Positions 11,661-21,849 of a stretch of DNA of 64,000 bases are shown here, in pieces. Position numbers and translations under genes: made by a program. Below the pieces are notes generated by a model. It was not told the origin of the DNA, ran no database searches, and saw only the letters and a list, made by a program, of their open reading frames with translations. Location: positions 8,303,501-8,367,500 of the forward strand of contig NC_057818.1 of NCBI RefSeq assembly GCF_910594005.1, read 5' to 3'. Each line of letters begins with the position of its first letter. The first letter of the stretch is position 1. Source of the stretch: Cervus elaphus (lineage: Eukaryota; Chordata; Mammalia; Artiodactyla; Cervidae).

Positions 11661-14490
11661 CTTTCTAATCATAACTAAAGGTCCAAGAATCTGTGGAGAA
11701 GGGAGGAATGTGATTTTGCAATCCGAAGTCCTAATTATGGTGGGGGGGGGGGGCGGAATAGTTATTTGACAAAAAGAAAGGGAAGGAAAAGGAACTGTGT
11801 GTTGAACGGGGAAGAGGTGCCTGGTAAATGGTTATGATTTGGGTTGAGAACTGTGCATTCCAATCAGAGCCTCTCTGTGGAAAATGCATTTTGTGAATTT
11901 CTTAAAACTATCCAACTCTGATGCACTTACATTGAAAGATCCAATTTCTGTGTGCCGCTGATGTGTTCTTCCTATCTTAGCCTTGTTGTGTTGGGCAAAG
12001 TTAGAGAAAACACACAAAGGGCTTTCAAAATTAAACAATGAAACTGTCACGATGCCATCAGACCTACTGCGGTGACCGTAGAAATATGGGCACAACACAT
12101 CCGACTGGTCCCAAACGCCCCCACGGCAAAGTCACAGGCTGATATGTTCCATAAATGCCCCACACTTAAGACATTCACAATTTCCTCTGAGCTCTTAATT
12201 GGGGTTCGAGCTCTAAAATTGTTTTCAAAACAGAAACACATGTGAACATACAGGGAGGAAATGGACAGCTGAACCTGGCTTGCACCTGCGTGCAAATGTG
12301 TACACTGGGTGACATGCCTTCGAAGTCCGCATCAGAGTTCTCTCTGGCGTCCCTCATTTCTCACCTCCCACAGATGCTTACAGGGACGGGCGGGGAGCTG
12401 CGGGTTTTGCTACGCCTTCGTGCTGAGCAATTTGATTTGCTTTGTTTTTTGTTGTGTCCCTCTCGAAAGGGTAAAGATGCTCCCACATTGTGGCCGGACT
12501 GTACTCCTTTATGCCCTGACAGTCATGAGACAGCCTGGGAGACTGAAATGCTCTCACTTCTGTCCCCTACCCCCGCTGGAGGAAAAAAAAAAAAAAAAAA
12601 ATGCCCAGACAGAGCTGGGTTTGTTCACGGGCCCCGGGTGGAGCCAGGCTTGGAGAGGATTCCCCTTTTCTGGGGCTGTGTGATGTCTAGATTTTGAAGA
12701 TTTATATCAAAAGTGAGAAAAGCAGTGTTATCGAAAGGTGGCTGAAGGCTCCAGCTCTGCTTTTAAACACACGCAAAAACAGACAAACACGCACATCAGC
12801 GTTTGGTGGTCTGAAGGGCTGGATCACCTCCCTGGGCTCCTGTCTGCCTAGTGTTGGACTCGGGACATCTTTTAAATTTGGGATGGGCCCGCGATGAGAA
12901 AACAAACTTTAAGTGTCTCTCATTTTCCTATTGACAACAAGGAAGGCACCGACTCCAAATTATTCATTCAGCCTCCTGAGGAATCATCAGAAGTGGTGAA
13001 AAGTATAGCCTCTCATGGTAGATGTCTCTGCTGTAAAAACAAAGGCATTTATTTCTTCAAAGAAAAGGGACAAAATTTAAGAGTAAATCAAATGAAAGTA
13101 AATCGCAGTGGGGAGCCTGGCAGATGAGCAGTCTAAAGCGGGTGAATCAGATTTCCTAGCCTCTCTGATCTCACGTTTATATAAGAAGTAAGGTCTCCGA
13201 GCCTGGCTGTGTGTTTTACTGGCATGGAAATTAGCCGGCTAAAGTTTGTCACTCATGGACCTTCCAACCTATGGCGGTTAGTCTTTAACTACCAACAGGC
13301 AAAAATGTGGCAAGCAAACTTTTAAATATATTGATCGGCCTAGAATGGCGGGTGGAGAGCATTTCATCAAGTCAAGGGTGAATACGAAAGTAAGCTGGCC
13401 TAAACCAAAATATAAAGACAACAGCTAAAACCTTCCAACTTCGGAACTCGCGAAACTTTGAATGTGTCAGAAGCCACTTGGGTCATCTCAGACAAGGACA
13501 TGTAGGGAATTCGGCTCCCGGGACAGCTGCACCCCGTATTTGCAAGGCTGCTTACCATTTGCCCCTGCTCACTGCGTTTAGCCTGAAAGCTGGTGGTTTG
13601 GCAAGGAGAGGTCCTATTTAAGAGCAGAAATATCTCGACTTGACGGGTGTAAATAAAAACTACTGGGGTGAAGGTATAAGGGAGAAAAAGATCAGAACCT
13701 TAGAATTGCACATTCGGTAATAAATAAGGCATTTCCCATTGGAATGGCCTCTGTTGAAAGCCCAGGTGGTTATGGCATGAAGGCAAATAAATATGATCAT
13801 CTAGACATCATTTCCTCACTGAGAACAGGAAGTAGAACCTCTGCCTATTTGATGTCAGTCTATTAATGTGTCAGATACATTGTAAAAAATTATTACATGG
13901 TTCTGGGGAAAAAAAAAGGAAACATGGGAAGTGATTTTGTGGCTGCCTGACAGCAGAGAAGGGGGAGGGAAGAAAAGACCACGGAACGGGTGTACTTAAC
14001 TAACTAGTTTCACTTATGGCTCTGCCTGATGAATGACCACGTTTGACATCACTGATAATTACAGTACTATCCAGGGCCCGAGAGGAAACCAGGGTGCTCG
14101 GCTCTGCTAAAGCTTCTGCCCGTGGCATCTGCTTGGGGAGGGGAATCAAATCTTTTTTTTCTTCTTCTTAGTAAAATTATCTGCCAGAGAAACAATGAAG
14201 CGTGAAAAAGTACTGTTTAGCGTGTGCATGTCTACCCTAGGCTTTTAAAATGTTGGCTGTTACCTTCTGGGACACTTCCCTTTATACCATTGGATATATC
14301 TTGTAAATTTCAGTGGATTTTTTTTTTTTAAGAGATATTACAGGTTGAAAATAAGCGAGTCTATTTGGGTTGGCGCGTGGTAAAGTCAGAAGCACCAGCA
14401 TGTTTCCTGTGGGTCTGTACCTAAGACCCTCAGACACAAGGCACAGTTAGCGTGGAGGTTATACATGTAATACCTTTCCTCCCTAACACA
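11660..14490. other. Non-coding flank just downstream of the MAF long-isoform exon
   Basis: No gene or clear transposon. Unique, mixed-composition DNA with poly-G (11741-11752) and poly-A (12583-12601) runs. 13100-13900 is free of simple repeats and reads like conserved flank. Confidence 0.3.
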
Positions 14491-14494
14491 ATCA

Positions 14495-14500
14495 TTTATT
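14495..14500 (-). terminator. Candidate poly(A) signal after long-isoform exon
   Basis: AATAAA on the minus strand, 92 bases after the long-isoform stop codon. It is the first canonical hexamer downstream of that exon. The true exon end may lie further on; no other hexamer was seen close by. Confidence 0.4.
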
Positions 14501-14562
14501 CTCTTTTTAAAAAAGGAAATTAAACAGAAGTCAAGAGTTGGCTGTTTTTCATGACTGCAGAC

Positions 14563-14583
14563 AGTAATAATAATAATAATAAT
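14563..14583. repeat. (TAA)n trinucleotide run
   Basis: Short run of TAA units, starting 9 bases below the long-isoform stop codon, in its 3' UTR. Confidence 0.7.
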
Positions 14584-14591
14584 TAGAATTC

Positions 14592-14697
14592 TCATGTAAA
14601 TTTCATTTTGTGACTACACGGGTAAAGCACATGATCTTGGGGCTTCCAAAATGTGGTACGTCCCACAGATGGCTCCGACCTGTGAGTGGGCTCAGTT
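14592..14697 (-). CDS. MAF: c-Maf long-isoform alternative terminal coding exon
   Basis: Exon 1 read from its coding strand ends TTC AT followed by GTGAGT, a good donor after base 18964. At 14698-14699 the minus strand has an AG acceptor (AAATGCAG) with a pyrimidine-rich run before it. Joining gives AT+A = Ile, then TEPTHRSEPSVGRTTFWKPQ and 14 further residues to TGA at 14592-14594. This matches the known alternative C-terminus of human c-Maf, which begins ITEPT and contains EPSVG and TFWKPQ. The predicted long isoform is 412 residues (human 403, from memory). After FWKPQ the likeness fades: one extra base compared with the human coding sequence I infer shifts the frame, so the end reads DHVLYPCSHKMKFT instead of the human ending. 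The exon was found by sequence and phase, not by transcript evidence. Whether this species uses it is untested. Confidence 0.78.
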
Positions 14698-16639
14698 CTG
14701 CATTTGGAATGAAAGGAATTTTAACACTATTTAGACAAAGCCTCAAATGCAGTGTGAAGGGAAAGCTACATTTCCTCACATGATTTAAACAACAACAACA
14801 AAAATTACAGACCTATTTGTAATAAGGGCGCTCCGGCAGGATTTAGGATTTTTTGGTTAAAAAAAAAAAAAAAAAGCATGTATTTGTGTTCACCACACAT
14901 TACATTTCAAATCTTTTTAGGAATTTTTTCCCCCAAATATGGTTACTTCTTCTAATGCCTTTTGTTAGGAGTTAAACTTCTCTTAAAGGCAGCCACCAAA
15001 ATCACCTTTTTTTTTTTTTTGCCAACGCCACTTTGTGTTTTTCATATTTGGGTCCAAAACCTGCTTATTATATTGAACTGCCTTGTAGGGTCCTATCAAA
15101 ACACTTAATTGTTGGACCACTGTATTTTTCTCTGAAGTGGCATTTCCCATGAGATAATTATAATAACTCCATCCTGGTCACTCTTATCTGGAAAATGTGT
15201 TTGCCTGAAATCTTGCATCAGATGCTGGGCTCTCTTAAGTGATACATCCATTTCTGCTTCTACAGTGGGAGACTGCAAATCTCGTTGGGATCAGACCAAA
15301 AAAAAAAAAAATCTCTGAAGCAGAGAAGAACAGCTAAGTTCAAGCACATGGAAGAAGGTTTACTAAGACATCTGTTAAAGCAAAATGAAGTGTGGATTCA
15401 GGGTCCCTATCCAAGCTAACAGTGAGAGAAAGGTCAAAATGCCCTGTTAGCCTCTGTCTTCGTGTTCTGTGAAAGAGGGGAGGGAGGCGGATACACCGGC
15501 CAGAACTCATCAGCGCCAAGCACAACCTGCTTTCCTCAAAATCAGGCCTTCGTTCAGAGTTGCAATATTATCTTTGTTTCCTTTTTTTTAAAAGGACAGA
15601 AAAGAAAATAAAACAGAAGTCACTGTGTTGGCCTCTATCTTCAAAACAGTGTCGGCTTTGTCTAACAGCCTATTAGCGATCTAGGGGAAGTTGATGAAGA
15701 ATGCAAACTGCACGAATTTGTAACATTAGTTGCATGAATTTGTGTCATTTTTAAAATAGGTCAGTGCTGTTAGTGAAGGTGGCTCCAGACTCTCCGACCG
15801 ATCTTTTCAGGGAGCCCCCACTCACAACCTGTGTTGGGATAAAACACCAATAAATCAAAACACAGCTTTTATTTCAATCAGGCATTATTTTTTCACTCCT
15901 ATTCCAGGAGCTAAGGTGCTTTGCAATCATTACCAGCTCAGCTACATGGAGATGCCCTCAGCTAAATTTGCACAGGGAAATATGATTTAATAACACAGTT
16001 TAAACCCAGATATATACTTGGACTTCTGTAAGTGAGAGGAGGATTTTTCTTTTTCCTATTTAAGACAAATGACCTTCAAAGTTAAAAACACAAACCAACA
16101 ACTTTGATGTGTTCAAAGTGTTGATGTGAAATCTTGTCAGGCCTTGCTAACAAGAAAATCATGGCGTGTGAGGGAAGAAGAAAAATAATCAGTTTCAGCC
16201 AAAAGGCAAGAACTGTTTGTCTTGACCACCGAATGCATATGTGCCCAAGCCACCTCTGCCAATGCCCTCTTTCTGGGCTCATTTCTCTCCAGATGGGCAC
16301 GCTGCTGGGGGATCAGTCGCTCGGACGAGGCCGAGAAGGCCCTGCTCACAGGCTGGCATGTTTGTTTGTTTCCAGCAGGGCAATGGTGTCTCAACTTATT
16401 TAAAAACTGAAAACTTTGAGGGGGAGGGGGATTTACAGAGATCGCAATTTACATTTACATTACATGTTACTAATTATTAGAAGGACTGCACTAACCAAAC
16501 AGCCTGTGTTTCACCCTGAATTATTGCCTCCCTACTTCTTCATTACTCCTACCTCTAGAGAAAAGGATGCCTTTCAAACTTCTAATGCAGAGTTGGGCCC
16601 AGTTAAACTGCACACTAAGAAACTGAGTACAGAATCAAA

Positions 16640-18959
16640 AAAAAAAAATGCAGTTTATTATTGTAATTATTCTTTCTCTTGATATAACCAGAATTGAAAA
16701 TGAAAGAAAAGCACATAGGAACATCACGCGTGGTTAGTTAGTAACTCAAGATATAAAACAATTTTGCACAGCAAAATATGTAAAAGAAAAGTAACTGACA
16801 AGATTTTTTTATATTTATTGTGGTAAGATTTACTTTTCATTTGTTTTTAAAGACAGGATGTCAGTCCCTGAAAATAACATTTACTGATTATTGCCTTTAA
16901 AACTGTGGATTTTTTTTAAGTTACAGAAAATCCAGTTCTGCACCACAATACAACTGTAAAAAAATCTGCATCATCTTAAAACTGTGCAGTAATGCCATTT
17001 TTATAACTGCATAAATTTTATTAGCGTTCTAAACAGTTTTGCAAATTTTTTTTGTATTATATGCTTGCAGGTTATATCTTAGTGCAATTCAGTCCCAAAT
17101 ACTTTAATTTGAAAAAAAAAAAACATACATTTTGAATGTAAAATACCCCTACAGATATAAACAGGGGTGCTTCCCCTTTTAATACTTTGGTTTTCAATAC
17201 AGTCAGTGGTATAGCAAAGACTACACATACCCAACTTATATTTAAGTTGCAAGCACATGCTGTATAAGCTACTTTTTTTTTAAACAGTCCCCTTGCAAAC
17301 TCTACCCCCCTTAACATCACAACAGTAAACAATTTAGTGCATCAATCTTTTAAAAAATCTACAGCTAAACAGACCTAACTCTTTCAAATTTATCTATAAC
17401 ATTCCTTTATCTGTAGCATACATTTTAACTGGGCTAACAGATTATAAAAACTAGAATTAAATTATATACTAGAAACCCATAGCATTCCACATTTGACAAT
17501 GACCAAAAGCCAAAAAAAATAAAAACAAAACAAACCAAAAATAATGGGGCAGATTTCTTTCTCTTAAAAATAAATTTTAGACTGCTTTCGGCAATAGCAC
17601 AATTTTAGTCCACCCAATGGGGTGGTCATTCTCATTTAAAAAGAATACATTAAGAGTTCTTTACTGTTGGCCTTGTTAAAATTTTTAACCCATTCTGGCA
17701 TCTTTGACAAGGAACCCCTTCAGTGCATTTACAATGGGAGGCTGAAGTTCTGAGTAACTCAAAAGCAGTTTTGGAGCAGATGCAAACTTTCATGGGAAGA
17801 AGGCTCTAGGGTTGCACTTTTTTTTTTGTTCTGAACTGAAAAAGTCATGAGGCAATAAAACAAAAGTATGAATGCCAATGCCATAAGTCTTCGAACGTCC
17901 ATTTCCAAGCCAAAAGGAAAAAAAAAGAAAAAATAATTATACCATACATGTCCAGCATGCAGGCTTTTTTTTTTTTTATTAATATAATGTCTCTTTTCCA
18001 TAAAGTCTTTGAAACAGTTATAGTTCATTGTTGCTAAGACAAAGTAGCAAGCATAATAATGCATGAGATGAGAATGAGTTTTTTTTTTTTTTAATGGCAG
18101 ACTAAACTCTCAGATTTGGCATCATAAGGACCAAAACTCAGGAGTCACACCCAGAAGCTTGATGCAGGCTTGATTGTGGCAGGTTCATGAGGATTTTTTT
18201 TCCCTCTATTTAAGCATAACAATGCTCAAAAAACCCCGATGGAACTCAGCACGCTGCAAGTCTATAACATTTCACATTTTTTTTTCCTTTGCAAGCTCAA
18301 TCTCATATGAAGAACTCAGGAGGAGAAAAAAAACTTAGCCTTTTTTTTTTTTTCTTTAAATCTCAAAGGAGATGGGTGGCAAGGGAGTGAGGGTGGAGGA
18401 TGGGGGCGGGGGTCGAGATAGGGGCAACACAGCAAGCTCCAAAAACTCAAAGTTCTTAAAAAAAAAAAAAAATCCAAACAAAATAAAACACACACACAGA
18501 AAATGAACACCAGCTCATGAACTGAAGAAGAAAAAAAAATATGTGAATGATGCAGGCTTCAAAGGTGAGCATGAGGAACTCTGTTGAGATCTCTGAACAT
18601 TGAGCAAGTGAAAGGTGAGGGGGGGGGGATGTTAAAAAAAAATACAAACAAACAAAAAAAACAAGCCAGCAAGTTATGGAGAATTTCAGATTGGCAATCC
18701 ATGAGCCAGACCACCAGCCCCTCCCCGACTCAAAAACAGCCGCCACCACCACCATCATCTCGGAGCAGTGTGTGTGTGTGTGTGTGTGTATGTGTGTATG
18801 TGTGTGTGCAGGGGGCAACTGGGGGCGGGCTGGGGGCAAGCTCGGGAGGGGAGGGGGCGAGGTGGTGGCGAGCAAGGCTCTTGGAACTGCAAGCCCACAC
18901 CCGAGCCGGACCCCCACGGAGCGCTTATCAAGGTGGCGAGCTGGGGTCGCGTGTCAGAC
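16640..18959 (-). other. MAF: Probable 3' UTR of MAF short isoform
   Basis: AT-rich, repeat-poor DNA directly after the short-form stop. Candidate polyadenylation hexamers AATAAA on the minus strand are at 17017-17022, 16814-16819 and 16654-16659; the last lies just before a long T run (minus strand). The 16640 end is a guess from that last signal, and longer read-through transcripts are possible. c-Maf is an established miR-155 target. On the transcript strand I see only 6-base matches to that seed, at 18057-18062 and 16990-16995, and no 8-base site. Open frames here are chance products of poly-T/poly-A codons. Confidence 0.6.
18769..18808. repeat. (TG)n microsatellite
   Basis: TG repeat with a few TA interruptions, about 150 bases downstream of the MAF short-form stop, inside its 3' UTR. 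Probably length-variable. Confidence 0.85.
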
Positions 18960-20096
18960 TCACATGAAAAACTCGGGAGAGGACGGGTTGTCGCTGCTCG
19001 AACCGTTTTCTCGGAAGCCGCTGCTCACCAGCTTCTCGTACTTCTCCTTGTACGCGTCCCTCTCGCGCACCAGCCTGGAGATCTCCTGCTTGAGGTGGTC
19101 GACCTGCTGCAGCAGCTGGTTCTTCTCGGACTCCAGGACGTGCCTCTGCTGCACCCTCTTGAAGCGGCAGGACTGGGCATAGCCGCGGTTTTTCAGGGTC
19201 CGCCTTTTCTGCTTCAGCCGGATCACCTCCTCCTTGCTGACCCCGCGCAGCTGCCGGTTCAGCTCGCGCACCGACATGGTCACCAGCTGCTCGTCGGAGA
19301 AGCGGTCGTCGAAGTGCAGGCCGCCGGCCGCGGCGTGATGCGGGTGCAGGGCGCCCCCCGCCCCCGCCGCGCCCCCGCCGCCGCCGCCGCCGCCGCCTCC
19401 GCCGCCCCCGGCGCTGGCCGGGCCGCCCGCGCCGCCGCCCGAGCCGCCGCCGCCGCCGCCGGCCGAGGCGGACGCGCTGCCCGCGGCGCCTGGCGCGCCG
19501 GCCGTCGGGTGGTGGTGGTGACCGGCGGCGTGGTGGTGGTGGTGGTGGTGGTGGTAATGCGGGGCCGCGCCGCTCTGCGCGGCGGCCGCGGCGATCACGG
19601 CGGACACCACGGCGGCGGCGGGGCCCATCTCCTCGCCGCTGCCGCCCAGGGAGGCGCCGGCGCCGGCCCCGGCCGCCGAGGCCAGCTGCTGCGCGCCGCG
19701 CGCGTAGCCATCGAAGCCGCCCTGGAGCTGGTGGCTGTTGCTGATGAGCGCCTCGACCGCGTCCTCGGGGCTGAAGCCCAGCGCCTCGGGGTTCAGCTGC
19801 TGCGGGTAGCCGGTCATCCAGTAGTAGTCTTCCAGGTGCGCCTTCTGCTCGCTGCCCGAGCCCGGGCTGGGCGCCGAGAAGCTGGGCGAAGGGGGTACCG
19901 AGCTGCACGGCGTGCTCATGGGGGTGGAGGACAGCGAGCCCCCGGCGATGAGACGGCCGCACTGGCTGATGATGCGGTCGGTCTCTACCGGCTCCTTTTT
20001 CACTTCAAACTTCATCAGATCGAAGTCATTAACATATTCCATGGCCAGGGGACTGGTGGGCAGGTCGGAGTTGCTCATTGCCAGTTCCGATGCCAT
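18960..20096 (-). CDS. MAF: c-Maf transcription factor, short isoform (main coding exon)
   Basis: Encodes a 378-residue large-Maf bZIP factor, which acts in the nucleus as a homo- or heterodimer on Maf recognition elements (lens, chondrocyte, T-helper, macrophage and kidney programmes are established roles). The acidic/Pro-Ser-Thr transactivation region is residues 1 to about 120. It holds a SUMO-type VKKE motif at 32-35 and the GSK3 phospho-cluster S54, T58, T62, S70. Then come Ala-, His- (182-189, 193-196) and Gly-rich (212-248, longest run 230-242) low-complexity tracts. The Maf extended homology region is about 260-290, the basic region about 291-314 with the family's NRGYAQSC (303-310), and the leucine zipper uses L321, L328, L335, L342, Y349, L356. 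The start ATG at 20096 has A at -3 and G at +4 and gives the family N-terminus MASELAMSNS. The frame stays open upstream but without ATG. The human short form is 373 residues, from memory. Identification is near certain. Confidence 0.98.
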   Translation of the reverse strand: MASELAMSNSDLPTSPLAMEYVNDFDLMKFEVKKEPVETDRIISQCGRLIAGGSLSSTPMSTPCSSVPPSPSFSAPSPGSGSEQKAHLEDYYWMTGYPQQLNPEALGFSPEDAVEALISNSHQLQGGFDGYARGAQQLASAAGAGAGASLGGSGEEMGPAAAVVSAVIAAAAAQSGAAPHYHHHHHHHHAAGHHHHPTAGAPGAAGSASASAGGGGGGSGGGAGGPASAGGGGGGGGGGGGGAAGAGGALHPHHAAAGGLHFDDRFSDEQLVTMSVRELNRQLRGVSKEEVIRLKQKRRTLKNRGYAQSCRFKRVQQRHVLESEKNQLLQQVDHLKQEISRLVRERDAYKEKYEKLVSSGFRENGSSSDNPSSPEFFM

Positions 20097-20254
20097 TCTC
20101 CTGCCGCCGCCGCCGCCGCCGCCGCCGCTCCGCCAGATGGGCTGCAGGAGAGGGGCCAGCGGGCTGTGCTGGGTGGCCAGCGGGTGAGCCAGCTTGCCGG
20201 GCTGGGGCGCTTCTAGCTCGCGCGGCGGTGGCTGGCCCGAAACCTCCGAGCGCG

Positions 20255-20275
20255 CACACACACACACACACACAC
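20255..20275. repeat. (CA)n microsatellite in MAF 5' UTR
   Basis: About ten CA units about 160 bases upstream of the MAF ATG. On the coding strand this is (TG)n and supplies GTG codons in frame with MAF but no ATG. Confidence 0.85.
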
Positions 20276-20402
20276 CCCCGCCGCCCTGCCCGCGCCCCCC
20301 GCGCCCGCCCTCCCTCCCCCCCCCGGCTCACGCCAATGTGCTCGCTCGCTCGCCCCGGCCCCTCCTCGCCTGCTCGCCTCCTAGCGCGCGGAGCCGGCGG
20401 CT

Positions 20403-20528
20403 TCAGGCTCGGGAAGGTCCTCCGCGGGCTGCGGTGGCGGTGGCGGCGGCGGCTGCGGCGGCGAAGCCAGAGGAGCCCGGCTGGGTGCGCGGCGTCCCCC
20501 GCTCGCCGCTCCGCTGCGCGCTTTGCAT
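20403..20528 (-). other. Upstream ORF in the MAF leader (41 codons)
   Basis: Begins ATG CAA AGC and runs through an Ala-rich stretch to TGA, 306 bases before the main start. Composition follows the GC-rich leader, so a functional peptide is unlikely; a cis effect on translation is the more reasonable idea. The frame is seen directly; any role is inferred. Confidence 0.4.
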
Positions 20529-21015
20529 AAGGAGGGCTCGGCCCGGCTTGCCGGCCCCGGCTGCAGGCGGGGCGCGCGCGGCGGCCGTTCGGGGCTGCAG
20601 GCGCGGCGGGCGGCTGTCCGGGCGGCGCAGGCCTTGGCACGGGGGAGTTAACACTTCATGCTTCTCGCCTCCTCTTCTGCCTGGCTCTTTTTTATTTAAA
20701 AAAAATTTTTTTTTCTCTCCCCTCGCTCAACCTCGCGCTCTTCCTCCCTCCGTGCAAAGTGCAAGACAGAGGTGCAGCCGCGCTGGAGGAAAGGGAGGGG
20801 TGGGGGGAGTTGAGTTCGTTCTTGCTTTTTTTTTTTTTTTTCTTTTAAAGCGAAATAGCGAAGTCCTGGGGAAAAGGCGAGGCGCGGAGCAAAAGGAGGG
20901 AGACCGAGCCGACGAGCAGCCGGAGCTATACAGCTCGAAGATGAAAAAAAAAGATTTTAAAGCCTCTGATCCAGCAAGAAGAGTTTAAAGCTATTGCCGA
21001 GTTTTATAGCACTCG

Positions 21016-21023
21016 TGACGTCA
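21016..21023. promoter_or_regulatory. CRE, TGACGTCA
   Basis: Perfect 8-base CREB/ATF palindrome 6 bases upstream of the TATA box of MAF. It points to cAMP or stress inputs, or to AP-1/ATF-type dimers, at this promoter. The site is seen directly; factor use is inferred. Confidence 0.65.
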
Positions 21024-21122
21024 GGCCCAAATGGGAAATTGACTGGTACTCCGGACCAATGGGAGGCGGCGGGAGCGCCCGCGATTAGCATAGGAGTCGA
21101 GAAACAAGGAAACTTTTCCGAG

Positions 21123-21132
21123 CTGTCAATCA
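21123..21132 (-). promoter_or_regulatory. PBX-MEIS/PREP composite site
   Basis: TGATTGACAG on the minus strand is an exact match to the known composite decamer for PBX with MEIS or PREP partners. It lies between the two CCAAT boxes of the MAF promoter. Use in any tissue is inferred. Confidence 0.5.
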
Positions 21133-21141
21133 GGGCCCAAT

Positions 21142-21158
21142 CAGCTGACTGTCAGCTG
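21142..21158. promoter_or_regulatory. Maf-type half-site palindrome in the MAF promoter
   Basis: CAGCTGAC-T-GTCAGCTG: two 8-base arms in perfect inverted repeat around one base. Each arm holds the GCTGAC core shared by Maf recognition elements. Spacing is one base longer than the cyclic-AMP-type MARE (GCTGACGTCAGC), so it is an imperfect MARE; each arm also contains an E-box, CAGCTG. Autoregulation through a promoter MARE has been reported for mammalian c-maf, which makes this the natural candidate. Confidence 0.5.
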
Positions 21159-21849
21159 GGACGGGCAGTCTTAACCCTTCCCGCGCCGCAGCCTCCGCGC
21201 GAGGTTGCAAAGCCCGGAGCAAAGTTTGGTGCAAGAGGGGACGAAGTTTTCCGGAGGGGCTGCGGGAACCCCGGTGGACAGCGAGGGCGGTTTGCTTTAC
21301 TTCGGAGCTAGAGAGTCCTGCCTTCCGGAGCCCCAGCTCGCCTGCCGTTCGGTCGGCCACGGTTGGCCTGCTCCCCCCCACCCCCAACCCCTTCCTGACC
21401 GCTCCCCCCCACCCCCCACCAGGGATCATGAATTCGCCGGGTAGATTTTTCTCCTTGCGCCACCTTAGGGCACCCAGGTTTCCGCCCGGGGGGAACCTTC
21501 CTTTCCCCGAGCCTGGCAGTGCGCGGAGCGCAAACTTGGACCCAACTCTTTGTCCCTCTCCCCGGTGCCCGCGCGCGCGCGTAGGAGCGCAGGGGTCCCC
21601 ACTGCGCGCTCAACCTCGCCCGGCCGCGCGCCTGCCAGGGCGGCTCCAAGTCCGCGGAGAGAGAGAGCCCGTTTTATCAGCCTCTTTTAAAGGACTTGAA
21701 ATAAGTTGTTCAGGGGTCATTCCGCGCGGGGGCTGGCTGCCTGCTGACGTCTCCAGTCCTTGGCTGGGGGGCGGGGGGGTGCGAACGCCTACGCGCATTA
21801 ACTCCGGGAAAGCTCGGAGTCAGGTCAGCCCGGCTCCTCACCCTCGGGC

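Larger units (their letters stand above)
14698..18963 (-). other. MAF: Intron of MAF long isoform (overlaps 3' UTR of short isoform)
   Basis: Inferred intron of 4266 bases between the donor AT|GTGAGT at 18963 and the acceptor AAATGCAG at 14698. It is AT-rich, with many A or T homopolymers and no SINE that I recognise, which is unusual for a ruminant intron of this length and suggests constraint. In the short isoform the same DNA is not removed: the stop codon TGA is made from the donor sequence itself (ATG TGA G), so splicing decides which C-terminus is used. Confidence 0.72.
20097..20975 (-). other. MAF: MAF 5' UTR
   Basis: GC-rich leader between the inferred transcription start (about 25-30 bases below the TATA box) and the ATG at 20096. 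It holds a (CA)n run at 20255-20275, CGG/GCC repeats and two upstream ORFs: ATG-Lys-Cys-stop at 20648-20659, and a 41-codon Ala-rich frame at 20403-20528. Both end before the main ATG and do not overlap it, so they could lower translation of MAF. The start site is inferred, not seen. Confidence 0.6.
20976..21165 (-). promoter_or_regulatory. MAF: MAF core and proximal promoter
   Basis: Read on the minus strand, the region holds in order: a perfect palindrome of two Maf-type half sites (21142-21158), an ATTGG box (21137-21141), the decamer TGATTGACAG (21123-21132), a second ATTGG box (21056-21060), a perfect CRE TGACGTCA (21016-21023) and a TATA box, GCTATAAAAC (21001-21010). Spacing is that of a focused TATA promoter inside a CpG island, with initiation expected near 20972-20978. 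Position about 900 bases upstream of the MAF ATG and the strand of the TATA box both fit MAF. Binding itself is inferred. Confidence 0.82.

Noticed and set aside
18928..19962. A 344-codon minus-strand frame overlapping MAF in another phase
   Set aside because: Arg/Gly/Pro-rich shadow of the MAF exon with no independent support.
18768..20216. A 482-codon open frame on the plus strand antisense to MAF exon 1
   Set aside because: It is the mirror of the GC-rich MAF coding exon: low-complexity Ala/Gly/Val/Arg composition, begins in a (TG)n repeat, no known domain.
20097..20273. In-frame extension of MAF by 59 codons upstream of the ATG
   Set aside because: It opens with GTG codons from the (CA)n repeat, not ATG; the ATG at 20096 has strong context and the family N-terminus.
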